From contig CAYXVG010000015.1 in the NCBI GenBank assembly GCA_964468205.1, positions 1 through 64,000 of the forward strand: a stretch of DNA of 64,000 nucleotides. The letters run 5' to 3'. The notes beneath the pieces are model-generated. The model was given only the letters and a program-made list of their open reading frames with translations. It was not told the origin of the DNA and made no database searches. Shown here piece by piece: positions 23,946-33,328 of the stretch. This DNA is from CAWELS01 sp964468205. Its GTDB lineage: Bacteria > Acidobacteriota > Terriglobia > Bryobacterales > Bryobacteraceae. Position 1 is the first letter of the stretch; every line of letters starts with the position of its first letter. Made by a program: the position numbers and the translations under genes.

Positions 23946-26336
23946 ATGCTTTGCCTGCGTTTCGCTGCCCGTTTTCGCCTCTGTTCCCCGATTGCCCTGC
24001 TGCTGCTGCTCGCCGTGGCTCTCCCCGCCCAAGAACGAACGTTTCCCCGCATCCGCGTCACGCCCGTCGAACAGGATCGCGCGTTTGACGATGAGCCCTC
24101 GATGGCGGCCGCCGCCGACGGCACACTCTATGTCGCCTGGGTCAGCTTCCGCGAAGGGAATGACACGCTCCGCGTAGCCCGCTATCTGCCCACCGGCGAC
24201 ACTTTCCGCGAAGCCGGCTCGTGGGAGATCCTCGGCGGACCGAAGACGTACGTCCTCAGCCCTCAGGTCGTGGCCGCCGGGGACAATGTGCATGTCGTCT
24301 ACGCCGCTGAGTTCGGCCGGAATTGGGACATCTACTCGGTGGAGTGCTCGGCCACGGGGCCGGCCGCTCCGGTGAGGGTCACCTCCGGCCCGGCCGTCGA
24401 CGCCGATCCCGCAGCCGCCTGGCACGCCGGGACGCTGTGGATCGCCTGGGAGACGAACCGGGGCGGCACTCGTAACATCATGCTGGCGGTGGTCCGCGGC
24501 CGGGAAGTTAGCGCTCCGGAGCGGGTGAGCGAATCCGCGGCCTCGAACTACGATCCCACCGTAGCCGTCCGCTCCAACAATACCGTCACCGTCGCCTGGC
24601 ACCGCTTTGCGGAGAACAACTACGATATCTGGTCCCGCGAGCGCCAGCCGAACTCCCAATGGAGGCCCGAGCGCCGGCTCACCCGGGCCGCAAGCATCGA
24701 CCGCCATCCGCACTTGGTCAACAACAACGACGATCTGTGGCTCATCTACGAAAACGCCCAGACAGACCGCTACCTGATCGGCCGCACCAACGCCCGCCGC
24801 GTAATGGTCACCCGCCTCACCCCCAACGGTCTGGAGACGCTGGCCGGCTACCGCGACTATGAGCGGCTCTGGTCCCGCTCGGAGAATGCCGACGCCGCCT
24901 TCGATTCACAAGGCCGGCTGTGGCTCAGCTTCCTCAAACCGCGCCTCCCGCGCGGCGGCTGGAACCATCACCTGGCCTGCTACACCGGAAAGAGGTGGAT
25001 CGGCGGGGGAGCGCTCACCCAACGGAAGGGGATGGACCGGCGGCCTTCTCTCGCGATTTCCGACGGCCGCGTGCTGCTTGCGTTCCAGGTGGACGACCTA
25101 TCGGAGAATTGGACGCAAAACGATCCCACGCTAACCACCCAGGCCTACAGCAAGATCCTGCTGGGCTCGGGCAACCTGAACGACGGCTCGGCCGAGGCCG
25201 CGGAGTTGAACCTGGTTCCGCTCGTCGAACCGGACGAGGAGTTCGAGGCCGGCCGGCTGCGGATCACCTACGGCGAGGACATCGAAACGCCGGAGATCGA
25301 CTACGGCGGGCAGACTCTGAAGCTTTACTACGGCGACCTCCACTGCCATTCCGACATCAGCGTCTGCAACCGCTGCGGCGACCAGTCCATCGACGAGAAC
25401 TACCAGACCCGGCGCGACATCAACCGGCTGGATTTCACCGCCGTCACCGACCACGGCTACAACATCGTGCCTTACCTCTGGGGCTATACCGCGAAGCTCG
25501 CCCGGGTGAACGAGGATTCCGGCCGCCTGACGACCTTCCTGGCCGAGGAGTGGACGTCGTCCTTCGAAAAGTACGACGAAGTGAATCCGCACGGCTACTA
25601 CGGCCACCGCAATCTGATTCTGGAGGATCCGTATTTCCCGAAATGGTGGGACGCCTATGACGGCGACACGCCCGCCGAACTGTGGGCCGAGCTGCGGCGG
25701 ATGGGCGCGAACTTCGTGCAGATCCCGCACCAGATCGCCGACACCGGCAACGTCCCCACCGACTGGCGCTACACCGACGAGGAGGCCCAGCCCGTCGCCG
25801 AGATTTTCCAGGTGCGCGGCTCCTACGAGTACCACGGCACGCCGCGCCAGGCGAACCGGTCCATCCAGGAGGATGGGCGCTACATGCAGGACGTCTGGGC
25901 GGACGGTAAAGTAATCGGCGTAATCGCTAGCCCCGACCACGGTGGCGGCTACGGCAAAGCCTGCGTGTGGGCCGAAGATTCCTCGCGCAAAGGGATACTG
26001 GAGGCGATCCGCCAACGGCACACCTTTGGCACGACCGCAGCCCGCATCGTGCTTGAAGTTCGCGTGAACGGCCGGCTCATGGGGGAGAAGGTCGCCGGGC
26101 CAGCCGGGGACCGGGTGGAGGTGAAGATCCGCGCACGGTGCCCCGGCGACATCGACCGTATCGAGGTCTGCCGGAACGGGAAGTTCATTTACCTAAATCA
26201 GCCGGAGAACCGCAACGCCGATCTGACGTTTGTGGACACGGCGCCGGAGAGTGGGCGAAGCTATTACTACGTCCGCGTCATTCAGGCCGACGATGAGATC
26301 GCGTGGTCGAGCCCCGTCTGGTTCGGAACGGACTAA
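23946..26336 (+). CDS. Secreted DUF3604 protein: beta-propeller plus PHP-like metallophosphoesterase domain
   Basis: A 796-residue exported protein. I place the start at 23946, giving MLCLRFAARF and a hydrophobic signal (LCSPIALLLLLAVALPAQ); the frame is open much further upstream but only through the antisense of the dehydrogenase. Residues ~25-420 are repeats of a WD/sialidase-like propeller (YVAWVSFREGNDTLRVARY, LWIAWETNRGG, VTVAWHRFAENNYDIW). Residues ~460-700 hold YYGDLHCHSDIS, FTAVTDHGYN, FVQIPHQIAD and VIASPDHGGG, the His/Asp metal-site motifs of the PHP/DUF3604 fold. The end is an Ig-like domain. Probably an extracellular hydrolase of phospho- or glycan substrates; the exact reaction is unknown. 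Confidence 0.85.
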   Translation: MLCLRFAARFRLCSPIALLLLLAVALPAQERTFPRIRVTPVEQDRAFDDEPSMAAAADGTLYVAWVSFREGNDTLRVARYLPTGDTFREAGSWEILGGPKTYVLSPQVVAAGDNVHVVYAAEFGRNWDIYSVECSATGPAAPVRVTSGPAVDADPAAAWHAGTLWIAWETNRGGTRNIMLAVVRGREVSAPERVSESAASNYDPTVAVRSNNTVTVAWHRFAENNYDIWSRERQPNSQWRPERRLTRAASIDRHPHLVNNNDDLWLIYENAQTDRYLIGRTNARRVMVTRLTPNGLETLAGYRDYERLWSRSENADAAFDSQGRLWLSFLKPRLPRGGWNHHLACYTGKRWIGGGALTQRKGMDRRPSLAISDGRVLLAFQVDDLSENWTQNDPTLTTQAYSKILLGSGNLNDGSAEAAELNLVPLVEPDEEFEAGRLRITYGEDIETPEIDYGGQTLKLYYGDLHCHSDISVCNRCGDQSIDENYQTRRDINRLDFTAVTDHGYNIVPYLWGYTAKLARVNEDSGRLTTFLAEEWTSSFEKYDEVNPHGYYGHRNLILEDPYFPKWWDAYDGDTPAELWAELRRMGANFVQIPHQIADTGNVPTDWRYTDEEAQPVAEIFQVRGSYEYHGTPRQANRSIQEDGRYMQDVWADGKVIGVIASPDHGGGYGKACVWAEDSSRKGILEAIRQRHTFGTTAARIVLEVRVNGRLMGEKVAGPAGDRVEVKIRARCPGDIDRIEVCRNGKFIYLNQPENRNADLTFVDTAPESGRSYYYVRVIQADDEIAWSSPVWFGTD

Positions 26337-26372
26337 ACAAGCCCAACAGATCAGGTGGTAAAGGAGAAGCTC

Positions 26373-27236
26373 ATGAAGGTATTCGTCACGGGTGCAACGG
26401 GGAACGTGGGCCGGTTTCTAACGCCGAAACTACTCGAGGCTGGCCATGAGGTGAGGGTGCTGACGCGGGGTCCGCATAAGTTGAAGGACCTGGCCGGGAA
26501 GGTGACGGTTCACGAGGGAAATCTCTTGGACAAGGAGGCGGTGCGGGCGGGCTGCGAGGGGGCGGACCGCATGTTCCTGCTCACCGCGATGGACGAGACG
26601 ACCGAAACTGAACAGGGTCTCGCGGGCGTCGAGGCTGCCCGGCAGGCTGGCGTGGGGCGGGTGGTGCAGTTGACCATGCACCGGGTGGAACAGGCCCCGC
26701 AGGTACCCCATTTCGCCACCAAGATCCCGGTGAAAGAGGCTCTTGCGGCGTCGGGTCTGGATCACGTCTTCATCGAGCCCAGCAGCTTCTTCCAAAGCGA
26801 CCTCATCATCGAGGATCCGCTCCGGCTGTTCAGCATCTATCCTCAGCCGCTCGGCTCCGTCGGGGTCAGCCGCGTGGATGCCCGGGACGTGGCGGATGCC
26901 GTGTTTAATGCGCTCACCGGCAGCGGCGAGCCGGGTGAGAACTACCCCCTGGTGGGACCCGATGTGCTGAACGGCGAAGACTGCGCGCGCATCTGGGGAC
27001 AGCACCTGAAACGTGACGTGCAGTACATCGGCGACGACCTTGACAACTGGGAGAAACAGGCCGAAATCATGATGCCGCCGTGGCTGGCTCACGATCTGCG
27101 GATCATGTATGAGTATTTCCAGGAGGTCGGCCTCCGCGCCTCCGGCGACGACCTCGCCCGCTGCGAGCGCATCCTCGGCCATCCCCCGCGCCGCTTCCAC
27201 GACTTTGTCGCCGAGGTGGCCGCGATCTGGAGATAA
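26373..27236 (+). CDS. NmrA-like NAD(P)-binding oxidoreductase
   Basis: A 287-residue atypical short-chain dehydrogenase. MKVFVTGATGNVGRFLTPKL is the Rossmann GATGxxG motif, DRMFLLTAMDETTETEQ and VVQLTMHRVEQ follow the NmrA/QOR2 pattern, and FIEPSSFFQSDLII matches the substrate-side loop. The classical YxxxK pair is not obvious, as usual in this group, so it may be a redox sensor or quinone reductase. The ATG at 26373 follows AAAGGAGAAGCTC, a strong ribosome binding site, which fixes the start. It lies on the same strand 36 bases after the DUF3604 gene. Confidence 0.82.
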   Translation: MKVFVTGATGNVGRFLTPKLLEAGHEVRVLTRGPHKLKDLAGKVTVHEGNLLDKEAVRAGCEGADRMFLLTAMDETTETEQGLAGVEAARQAGVGRVVQLTMHRVEQAPQVPHFATKIPVKEALAASGLDHVFIEPSSFFQSDLIIEDPLRLFSIYPQPLGSVGVSRVDARDVADAVFNALTGSGEPGENYPLVGPDVLNGEDCARIWGQHLKRDVQYIGDDLDNWEKQAEIMMPPWLAHDLRIMYEYFQEVGLRASGDDLARCERILGHPPRRFHDFVAEVAAIWR

Positions 27237-27244
27237 CCGCGGTT

Positions 27245-27448
27245 CTACCGCCGCATCGTTGCCAGCTTCCGCGTCAGGCTCGCCCCGCAACCGTCACAGA
27301 AAATTTCCTTGCGGTCTCCTTCTTCGGTTACCCAGGAATGCTGGCCGAGGAATTCCTGGATCGCCTCCAGGCAGGCGTTCCACCCCTCGGTCTTGAGGCG
27401 CTCGCGGCCTGCTTCCGATGATTCCGGTTTGGTGCGCTTCCAAAACAC
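27245..27448 (-). CDS. Small hypothetical protein with one CxxC motif
   Basis: A 67-residue basic protein from a GTG start with a good ribosome binding site (AGGAGGG, 10 bases upstream). It has one zinc-ribbon-like knuckle, FCDGCG, near residues 50-55 and ends RKLATMRR. A second CxxC is absent, so any metal site would need dimerisation. It has no recognised family. It converges with the NmrA gene and is on the moaB/sagB strand. Confidence 0.5.
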   Translation of the reverse strand: MFWKRTKPESSEAGRERLKTEGWNACLEAIQEFLGQHSWVTEEGDRKEIFCDGCGASLTRKLATMRR

Positions 27449-27510
27449 CGCTTGTCAGCCCTCCTCTCGCAGCCCTATTGTAGCTTCATGGTCCCCGGCG
27501 CTGACTTCCG

Positions 27511-28017
27511 CTACCGGGTCACTTCCCAGGCGAGATGCTGCAACTCGGGCGCGATGAGCTTCTCCCAAGCGAGGCGAACGGCGGCCGGCGACCCGGGTAC
27601 CGAGATCACCACGCAGCCGCGATAGACGCCGGCCGTGGCCCGGGAGAGCATGGCGGCGGCGCCAACCTCCGCGTAGCTCAACATCCGGAAGATCTCTCCG
27701 AAACCCGGAAGGGTTTTCTCGAGTTTTCCCGCCAGCACATCGTACGTCGTGTCGCGCCGGGAGACTCCGGTACCGCCATTGAAGAGGATCACTCGAACCG
27801 AATCAGCGGTCAATTCATCAAGCACAGCGGCCACCTCGGCCGGTTCGTCCCGGATGAGGCGGTAGGCGGCGACTTCGTGGCCGGCCGCCGCGAGCTGTTC
27901 GGATAAGTAGGACCGGTTGACGTCGGTCTCCGGAGTGCGGGTATCGCTGACGGTGACGATGGCAACCGGGACGGGCGACTCGCGCCCGGCGCAGACTTTG
28001 TGTTCGTGAGTGGACAT
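27511..28017 (-). CDS. moaB: Molybdenum cofactor biosynthesis protein MoaB
   Basis: A 168-residue MoaB/MogA-family protein, which adenylates molybdopterin before metal insertion. PVAIVTVSDTRTPETDVNRS is the family start, VILFNGGTGVSRRDTTYDVL the conserved NGGTG-x3-RD active-site loop, and VVISVPGSPAAVRLAWEKLI the PGxP block near the end. It begins 8 bases after the stop of the SagB-type oxidoreductase gene, so the two share a transcript, a pairing with no obvious biochemical reason. No other molybdopterin genes are in the window. Confidence 0.93.
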   Translation of the reverse strand: MSTHEHKVCAGRESPVPVAIVTVSDTRTPETDVNRSYLSEQLAAAGHEVAAYRLIRDEPAEVAAVLDELTADSVRVILFNGGTGVSRRDTTYDVLAGKLEKTLPGFGEIFRMLSYAEVGAAAMLSRATAGVYRGCVVISVPGSPAAVRLAWEKLIAPELQHLAWEVTR

Positions 28018-28025
28018 ACAGAATC

Positions 28026-29723
28026 CTACAGGTGATTGTAGGCGGCGGCGGTCTCCAGGCGCGGGTCGTCCACCGGACCGCCGATGGTGAAGTGATAGAG
28101 GCTCTGCCAGGAGCGGCCTTCCATGCCCAGGAGCTTGTGCACGGCGTCATCGAAGAAACAGCCGATTCCCGTGCTGCGGACGCCCGCCGCCTCGGCTTCC
28201 AGATAGAGGACCTGGCCGATGGCTCCGGTCTCCCAAAACAGGCGCGGGTACATCGCCGGCCCCACCGGCTGCAGGGTCTCCTCGAAGCGCGCCAGCATAC
28301 CAGCGGCGAACGCTCCGTCAGCGGCTATGTCCTGATGGCAGGAGACAGTACGGGCGGCGTCACGCGCATCGGCGGGGACGAGCAGGTAGAGCGGCAGCTC
28401 CGGGGGGCACGCCTCGGGCTTCTCCCAGAGGAAGTCGCCGCGCATGGAGTCTCGCAGGCTCCTCTCATGCGAAGCATCGCGGACGAGCAGGTAGAGCCCC
28501 TTGTCAAGTCCGTCCACACGGTTGACGAACAGCAGCAGCGAAATGGCCGGTTTCCAGGAGAGCGTGCCATAGGGGAGCGGCTGCGGCATCACCCGCTGCA
28601 GCAGGCGGTAGAAGCTTGCCCGGTCCATCGAAGTCTCCCCGTCCATGGCCACGGCGCTACGGCGCTGGCGGATGATGCGGTGAGCGGAAAGGCCGCGGTC
28701 AGGCAGCCGCGGAGCGGGAGGAGGCGCCGGCGCAGGACAGGTGAAGCCGCCACTCCTTGAGGCCTCGGAGACTTCCTCGATCACCGGCCACGGATGGTGC
28801 GCGTGGCTGAGCTTGTTTGGCGTTCCAAGCCATACCGGAACGGCGGATTGTGCCGTCTGGAGGAAGGTATCCCAAGATTCACTGGCGGGCAAATCCTGTT
28901 GCTCCGCTGGGGAAACGAGGAGCAGGCAGTCGGGGTGCTCGGCTTCGGGGCCTTCCTGGCTGTCCACTCCCAACAGCGCGCCGAGTTGCCCGGTGGCAAT
29001 CGAATCGATCAGCCGCGTCCGCCAGCCCAGGCACGCGGCCGAGAGTGCGACGGCGGCGATTACATGGCCGCAATCGTGCTGGCAGTAACGGAAGGCCCGC
29101 TCGCCGTACTTCCAGGATTCGCGCCAGTGAATCGAGGTAATGCCCACCAGGGCGGCTCCGGGGGGTAAGCCGGGGAGGCGGTCCAGTGCACAGCGCAACT
29201 CCAAAGCGTGTTCATGGGGGGCGTAGTGATAGACGGCAGGACTGCCGCAGAGACCCTCCACCGGGCCGCAGATGAGATACCCCTCGGTGGGATGCAGGTT
29301 CCCGCTCGAAGGGTCGACGCGCAAGGACCAACGAGCCTGGATCCCGCCGCCGGGCCGCCGCACCTGCTTCCAGGCCGAGAGCGCGAGGCTGTAGTAGAAG
29401 AGCTGGCTGATTGTGCCCCGCGTGAGCGGTTGCGGCGGCGGGAGCGCGGTGAACAACGAATCATAAGCCGGCTCGTCCCGCTCCTCTGGAATCTCGAGCC
29501 GATGGAGCGGCGCGCCGCCGTAGCGGCGGAACGGGTCCGGTTGCGTGTTCCAATCCATGAATCCGAGCGAGCGGGCATACCGGTCGAAATGATGTTTGGT
29601 GCGCTCGTGGTAGTCGAAGATGGTCTTCAAGTCGCCGAGAGTAGTCACAGCTTTATTGGATGCAACGGATGACGAATGGGGTATCCCGCATTTTCCGTGT
29701 GGATGTAGGCACGTACGTTCCAT
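28026..29723 (-). CDS. SagB/ThcOx-type double-domain nitroreductase-fold dehydrogenase
   Basis: A 565-residue protein of two tandem nitroreductase folds. The first (~90-280) has the FMN-binding segment WSLRVDPSSGNLHPTEGYLI and CQHDCGHVIAAVALSAACLG; the second (~355-560) has HRIIRQRRSAVAMDGETSMD, CHQDIAADGAFAAGMLARFE and ETGAIGQVLYLEAEAAGVRS. Single-domain SagB oxidises azolines in thiazole/oxazole-modified peptides; free-standing double-domain homologues are widespread without a RiPP cluster, and no YcaO cyclase is visible here. The start may be a GTG at codon 26 (29648), because the first 25 residues are unlike the family. It is coupled to moaB and divergent from the PEP-CTERM gene. Confidence 0.82.
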   Translation of the reverse strand: MERTCLHPHGKCGIPHSSSVASNKAVTTLGDLKTIFDYHERTKHHFDRYARSLGFMDWNTQPDPFRRYGGAPLHRLEIPEERDEPAYDSLFTALPPPQPLTRGTISQLFYYSLALSAWKQVRRPGGGIQARWSLRVDPSSGNLHPTEGYLICGPVEGLCGSPAVYHYAPHEHALELRCALDRLPGLPPGAALVGITSIHWRESWKYGERAFRYCQHDCGHVIAAVALSAACLGWRTRLIDSIATGQLGALLGVDSQEGPEAEHPDCLLLVSPAEQQDLPASESWDTFLQTAQSAVPVWLGTPNKLSHAHHPWPVIEEVSEASRSGGFTCPAPAPPPAPRLPDRGLSAHRIIRQRRSAVAMDGETSMDRASFYRLLQRVMPQPLPYGTLSWKPAISLLLFVNRVDGLDKGLYLLVRDASHERSLRDSMRGDFLWEKPEACPPELPLYLLVPADARDAARTVSCHQDIAADGAFAAGMLARFEETLQPVGPAMYPRLFWETGAIGQVLYLEAEAAGVRSTGIGCFFDDAVHKLLGMEGRSWQSLYHFTIGGPVDDPRLETAAAYNHL

Positions 29724-29800
29724 TACGGATATGCCCTAGGTAATAGTCCTTTAGGGCCATTGATCCACTCGGGAATCGACCTTACACTTGCCTTGTACTC

Positions 29801-30913
29801 ATGGCACGGAGGAGTCTAGTTCGGGTGAGCCTTGTGCTCGCACTCTGCGCGCCGGTTTGGGGCGCCTCGATCCTCTCGTTCGACGTAGTGTCCCTGGGCG
29901 GATATGGCGGCGCCAGCGCGGCCTTCGGCTTGAATGCCTCGGGCGTGGCGGCGGGCGTGGCGGCTCTGCCTTCGGGGACCCCGGCCGCCTTTGTTAGCAG
30001 CGGACCCGCTGGAGTCTCGAACCCGGGCTGGGTGGCGGGAGCCTACAGCAGCCAGGCGAACGGTATCAATGACGCCGGGCAGGCGGTGGGAACGTCCTAT
30101 CTGCCGTCGGGTGCACAGGCGACTGTTTGGCAGAACGGTCAAGCTACGGCCATCGGCAGCCTGGGCGGCGGGGAGTCGTACGGGAGCGCCATCAACAACG
30201 CGGGCGTGGCCGCCGGAAGCTCGACGAACGCGGACGGCCAGGGCCATGCGTTTCTGTATGACGGCGGCTGGACGGACATCGGCGCAGACCTGAACATGGG
30301 CTGGAGCGCCGCCCTCGACGTCAGCGGAACCAACCAGGTGGCCGGCTACGGGGAGATCGCGCCGGGTGTGTTCCGCGGTTTCGTCTGGGCGAACGGCGCC
30401 GCGACCCAACTCGGCACATTCGGCGGCGCTTCGAGCTATGCTTTCGGTATCAATGCCTCCGGCACGGTTGCCGGGCACGCGCAAACGGCCAGCGGCGCCT
30501 CCCACGCGTTTCTCTTCGACGGAACGATGCACGACCTGGGCACTCTCGGCGGCACATCGAGCTACGCCTACGACGTGAATGCGGCCGGTTGGGTGGTCGG
30601 CTATTCGTGGCTCCCGGGGAATATGCGGACGCACGCCTTTCTGTTCACCGGAAGCGGACTTTTCGATTTGAACTTGCTGTTGCGGGAAGCCGCCGGTTGG
30701 GAGCTGTTGGAGGCTTACGGGATCAACGACGCCGGACAGATCGCCGGAGCCGGCCTCTACGGCGGCCAGCGGATGGCTTTCCGGTTGGACCCGTTCGCCG
30801 TTGATTCCGGGATTGCTACGATTCACCAGCCCGAGCCCGGCACGATGACGCTGATGGGGTTCGGACTCGGGCTATTGGTTGTCGGGTTCTGGCGGCGGAG
30901 CCGGAGGAGATAA
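29801..30913 (+). CDS. PEP-CTERM surface protein with HAF repeats
   Basis: A 370-residue exported protein. N-terminal signal RRSLVRVSLVLALCAPVWGA; central HAF-type repeats about 45-50 residues long with recurring GxxxYAxxINxxGxVAGxS and HAFLFD/HAFLYD units; C-terminal sorting signal PEPGTMTLMGFGLGLLVVGF followed by WRRSRRR. PEP-CTERM proteins are cut by exosortase and anchored or released into extracellular polymer, so this is likely a biofilm or matrix protein. An alternative GTG start at 29825 has the better ribosome binding site (GGAGGAG, 10 bases) but would remove the basic part of the signal. No exosortase is in the window. Confidence 0.88.
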   Translation: MARRSLVRVSLVLALCAPVWGASILSFDVVSLGGYGGASAAFGLNASGVAAGVAALPSGTPAAFVSSGPAGVSNPGWVAGAYSSQANGINDAGQAVGTSYLPSGAQATVWQNGQATAIGSLGGGESYGSAINNAGVAAGSSTNADGQGHAFLYDGGWTDIGADLNMGWSAALDVSGTNQVAGYGEIAPGVFRGFVWANGAATQLGTFGGASSYAFGINASGTVAGHAQTASGASHAFLFDGTMHDLGTLGGTSSYAYDVNAAGWVVGYSWLPGNMRTHAFLFTGSGLFDLNLLLREAAGWELLEAYGINDAGQIAGAGLYGGQRMAFRLDPFAVDSGIATIHQPEPGTMTLMGFGLGLLVVGFWRRSRRR

Positions 30914-30955
30914 ATCGTTCCCGGGGCGCACCACCCGTCTCGACGGGCACGCCCT

Positions 30956-33328
30956 TTAGCCGCCAGCGGCCGCGTTGCGGAGCGCTTCCCAAGCGGAAGT
31001 GGATTCAGCTCGTGTAGACAGCGAAGCGCTCCGGACGCGGCCGAGCCAATCGCCGGCGATCTCCTCGCCTTGTGTGGCGGCGCGGATGAGCTCCCGCGCC
31101 GCCTCTTCGTTTTCGGCCGCCAGCCCCGCCGGGAGCGCGCGGTTCAGGTATGCGGCCAGCAGTTTGACGTGAGTGCGGAATGGACCGGATTCTGGTGTGC
31201 TGCCCGCGGCGGCGAAGGCCAGTAGGGCCAGCAGGGAGGCGAGAACGCGCTTTTCGAGAGTCTTTCCGGGCATGCCGCCATCGGATTCGAGGCTCGCGGC
31301 GAGTTCGAAGAGTTCGTCCTCCAGCGCTTCGTTCCCGGGACGGGAAACCGGCCAGCCGGGGAAGTCCGCGCGCTTGGCGGCCGGAGTGGCACGTCGCTCG
31401 CAGGGAACGGGAGTAAGAGGTTCAAAGGGCGCCTGGAGTTTCATGCTTAGGGCTCTCCTTGCGGATGCGGGCGGATGCATCATCGGGGAAATGGCGCTGC
31501 TCGTTACCTCCATGCCTTCCGGCAGACCGACGGGAATCACCTGCGTTTCGGGAATCTCTCCGGGCTTATCGCCGGTCCGCTCGATGACGGCTACCAAGGC
31601 CATTGCTTGGCTGGCGAGACCGTACTCGCGGCTCAATCTCTCGACGCGGCGGAGTTCGCGGAGGCGGCCGCGGCGTCCGGCGGCGGCGCTTGAGGTCTCG
31701 CTTTCCGTTTCGGCATCCGTCAACAGCCGTGCGCCGCGGAGCAGGCGCAGGGTTTCGCCGCTCGAGCCTGCCGCGGGTGGTATCTGCAAATCGAGATGGC
31801 CGCTTTGCCAGCGGAGCCCGATAGTGGCGGAATCGCTGCCGGCGCTTCCGCTGATCAGGACCGGGACGCCTTGGAAGACCACCGCCGGCGGCTGGGGTTC
31901 GACCGTCACGCCGTCGGGGGCGTCGACAGAGAGAGCCGCGGCCACCGGGGCGCTTACGGACGCAAACCAGTCGAGCGCCGCCGTGTCCACCCGCTCGCGC
32001 GGCGTGACGAAGCGGGAGACGCCGCCGCTTCCGCGGGCGAGCAGAGTGAGGAAGCGGTCCTGGCTGGCGCTGCCGATGCCGAGGGTATGCAGGCGCGCGC
32101 CGGACCGGCGGGCGCGGGCGGAGATTTCCTCCGTTCCCCAAACCTGGCCGTCGGTGAGAACGAAAAGGTCGGCGCCCTCTCCGGCAAAGCGGGCAGCTTC
32201 ATTGACGGCCTGCGCCAGTTCCGTCCCGCCCCGCGCCTCGATGTGACCCAGCCACTCCCGCGCCCGCTCCCGGTTCCCGCGGTCCGCGGCCAGCAGCTTC
32301 GAGGCGAAGGTCTCCACCTCGTTGTCAAAGGCGACAATGCCGAATTGGTCGGCATCGGAGAGCGTGGCCAGGCACGCCAGCAGCGCGCGGCGCGCCTGCG
32401 CGATAGGAGCGCCCGCCATGGAGCCGGAGCGGTCGATCACGAATACGACTGAGCGGGAGGCCTCCGTCTTCCGGCCGAATTCGGCCGCGGGGAGGACGGC
32501 GGCGAACTGGAGGCGGCCGTCGCTCGCCCGGCCGGCAAGGATGCGGCGGGCGGGTTTCTTTGTGCCAATGTCGAGCACCAGGTCGCGGTTCGGCGCGCCG
32601 TCCGCCGCGGCGGTGGAGACGCGGGCGCGGCCGGGCTTGAGGCCGGCGCGGATGTTGTGGGACGGCGAGGCGATTTGCAGGTCCTCGGCAGGCGCCTCCA
32701 CGGAGAGGTCGAAACCGACTTCGTGGAGACCCTCGCTGCAGGTTCGGAACTGGGGAAGGAGCAAGTCGCCGAACTCGTCTTCCGGCAACTCGATCTCGGC
32801 GGCCGTGTCATCGATCGCGATGGCCCGGGCCGACCGGTGGTAGGAGGGGGCCACGGTGAAAGGGAAACGAAAGCGGAGACCGTCATCGCGAAGATCCACT
32901 CCGGCCAGAATCTCAAGCAGGACTGTCACCGGCTCCCCCGCGCGAAGGTTACCAACGGAGAGGTTCACCATGCCGTCACGATAAACGCGGGCGAGCGTGG
33001 CGAGGTGGCCGCCTTCAAGGCCGCTCTCATAAGCTTCGTTGGCTTCCTCGACCGGGCGCAGTTCCGAGCGGGCCGAGAATCCGGGCCCGGAGACACGGAA
33101 GCGCCGGAGGGCGGCGTCGCGGGGAAGGATGAAGCTGTAAACCGCTTCAACGGGTTTCTGGCTCGAGCTGGAAAAGGTATGGCGGACAAACAGGCGTGCC
33201 CCCACCGGCAGGATGCGGCCGGTGAGCAGAAGTTGCTGCATTGAAAGCTGGACGGTCTTTCCAGTGGCGGGGTCAAGAGGGCGAAAACTGCTGAGTTCGG
33301 GGTCTGTCTCATTCATTACTGTCTGCAT
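30956..33328 (-). CDS. VIT domain plus von Willebrand A domain protein
   Basis: A 790-residue protein like vault/inter-alpha-trypsin proteins. An N-terminal VIT domain (residues ~20-150: VQLSMQQLLLTGRILPVGAR, VEAVYSFILPRDAALRRF) is followed by a vWA domain with an intact MIDAS: D299-x-S301-x-S303 (VIDRSGSMAG), the Thr of ARGGTEL, and Asp in FVLTDGQVWG. The rest is a helical C-terminal region. No signal peptide is seen, so it is probably cytoplasmic or exported otherwise. I place the start at 33328 because GGAAGGAG stands 10 bases before that ATG; it overlaps the MerR gene by 20 bases, so both are one operon. Likely a metal-dependent protein-interaction scaffold. Confidence 0.88.
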   Translation of the reverse strand: MQTVMNETDPELSSFRPLDPATGKTVQLSMQQLLLTGRILPVGARLFVRHTFSSSSQKPVEAVYSFILPRDAALRRFRVSGPGFSARSELRPVEEANEAYESGLEGGHLATLARVYRDGMVNLSVGNLRAGEPVTVLLEILAGVDLRDDGLRFRFPFTVAPSYHRSARAIAIDDTAAEIELPEDEFGDLLLPQFRTCSEGLHEVGFDLSVEAPAEDLQIASPSHNIRAGLKPGRARVSTAAADGAPNRDLVLDIGTKKPARRILAGRASDGRLQFAAVLPAAEFGRKTEASRSVVFVIDRSGSMAGAPIAQARRALLACLATLSDADQFGIVAFDNEVETFASKLLAADRGNRERAREWLGHIEARGGTELAQAVNEAARFAGEGADLFVLTDGQVWGTEEISARARRSGARLHTLGIGSASQDRFLTLLARGSGGVSRFVTPRERVDTAALDWFASVSAPVAAALSVDAPDGVTVEPQPPAVVFQGVPVLISGSAGSDSATIGLRWQSGHLDLQIPPAAGSSGETLRLLRGARLLTDAETESETSSAAAGRRGRLRELRRVERLSREYGLASQAMALVAVIERTGDKPGEIPETQVIPVGLPEGMEVTSSAISPMMHPPASARRALSMKLQAPFEPLTPVPCERRATPAAKRADFPGWPVSRPGNEALEDELFELAASLESDGGMPGKTLEKRVLASLLALLAFAAAGSTPESGPFRTHVKLLAAYLNRALPAGLAAENEEAARELIRAATQGEEIAGDWLGRVRSASLSTRAESTSAWEALRNAAAGG

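Noticed and set aside
28026..29723. RiPP (thiazole/oxazole peptide) cluster around the SagB-type protein
   Set aside because: No YcaO cyclase, precursor peptide or leader protease nearby; the protein is a stand-alone homologue.
31173..32246. 357-codon plus-strand frame opposite the VIT/vWA gene
   Set aside because: Composition (Arg, Ser, Pro) is that of a codon-position shadow; MIDAS motifs are on the other strand.
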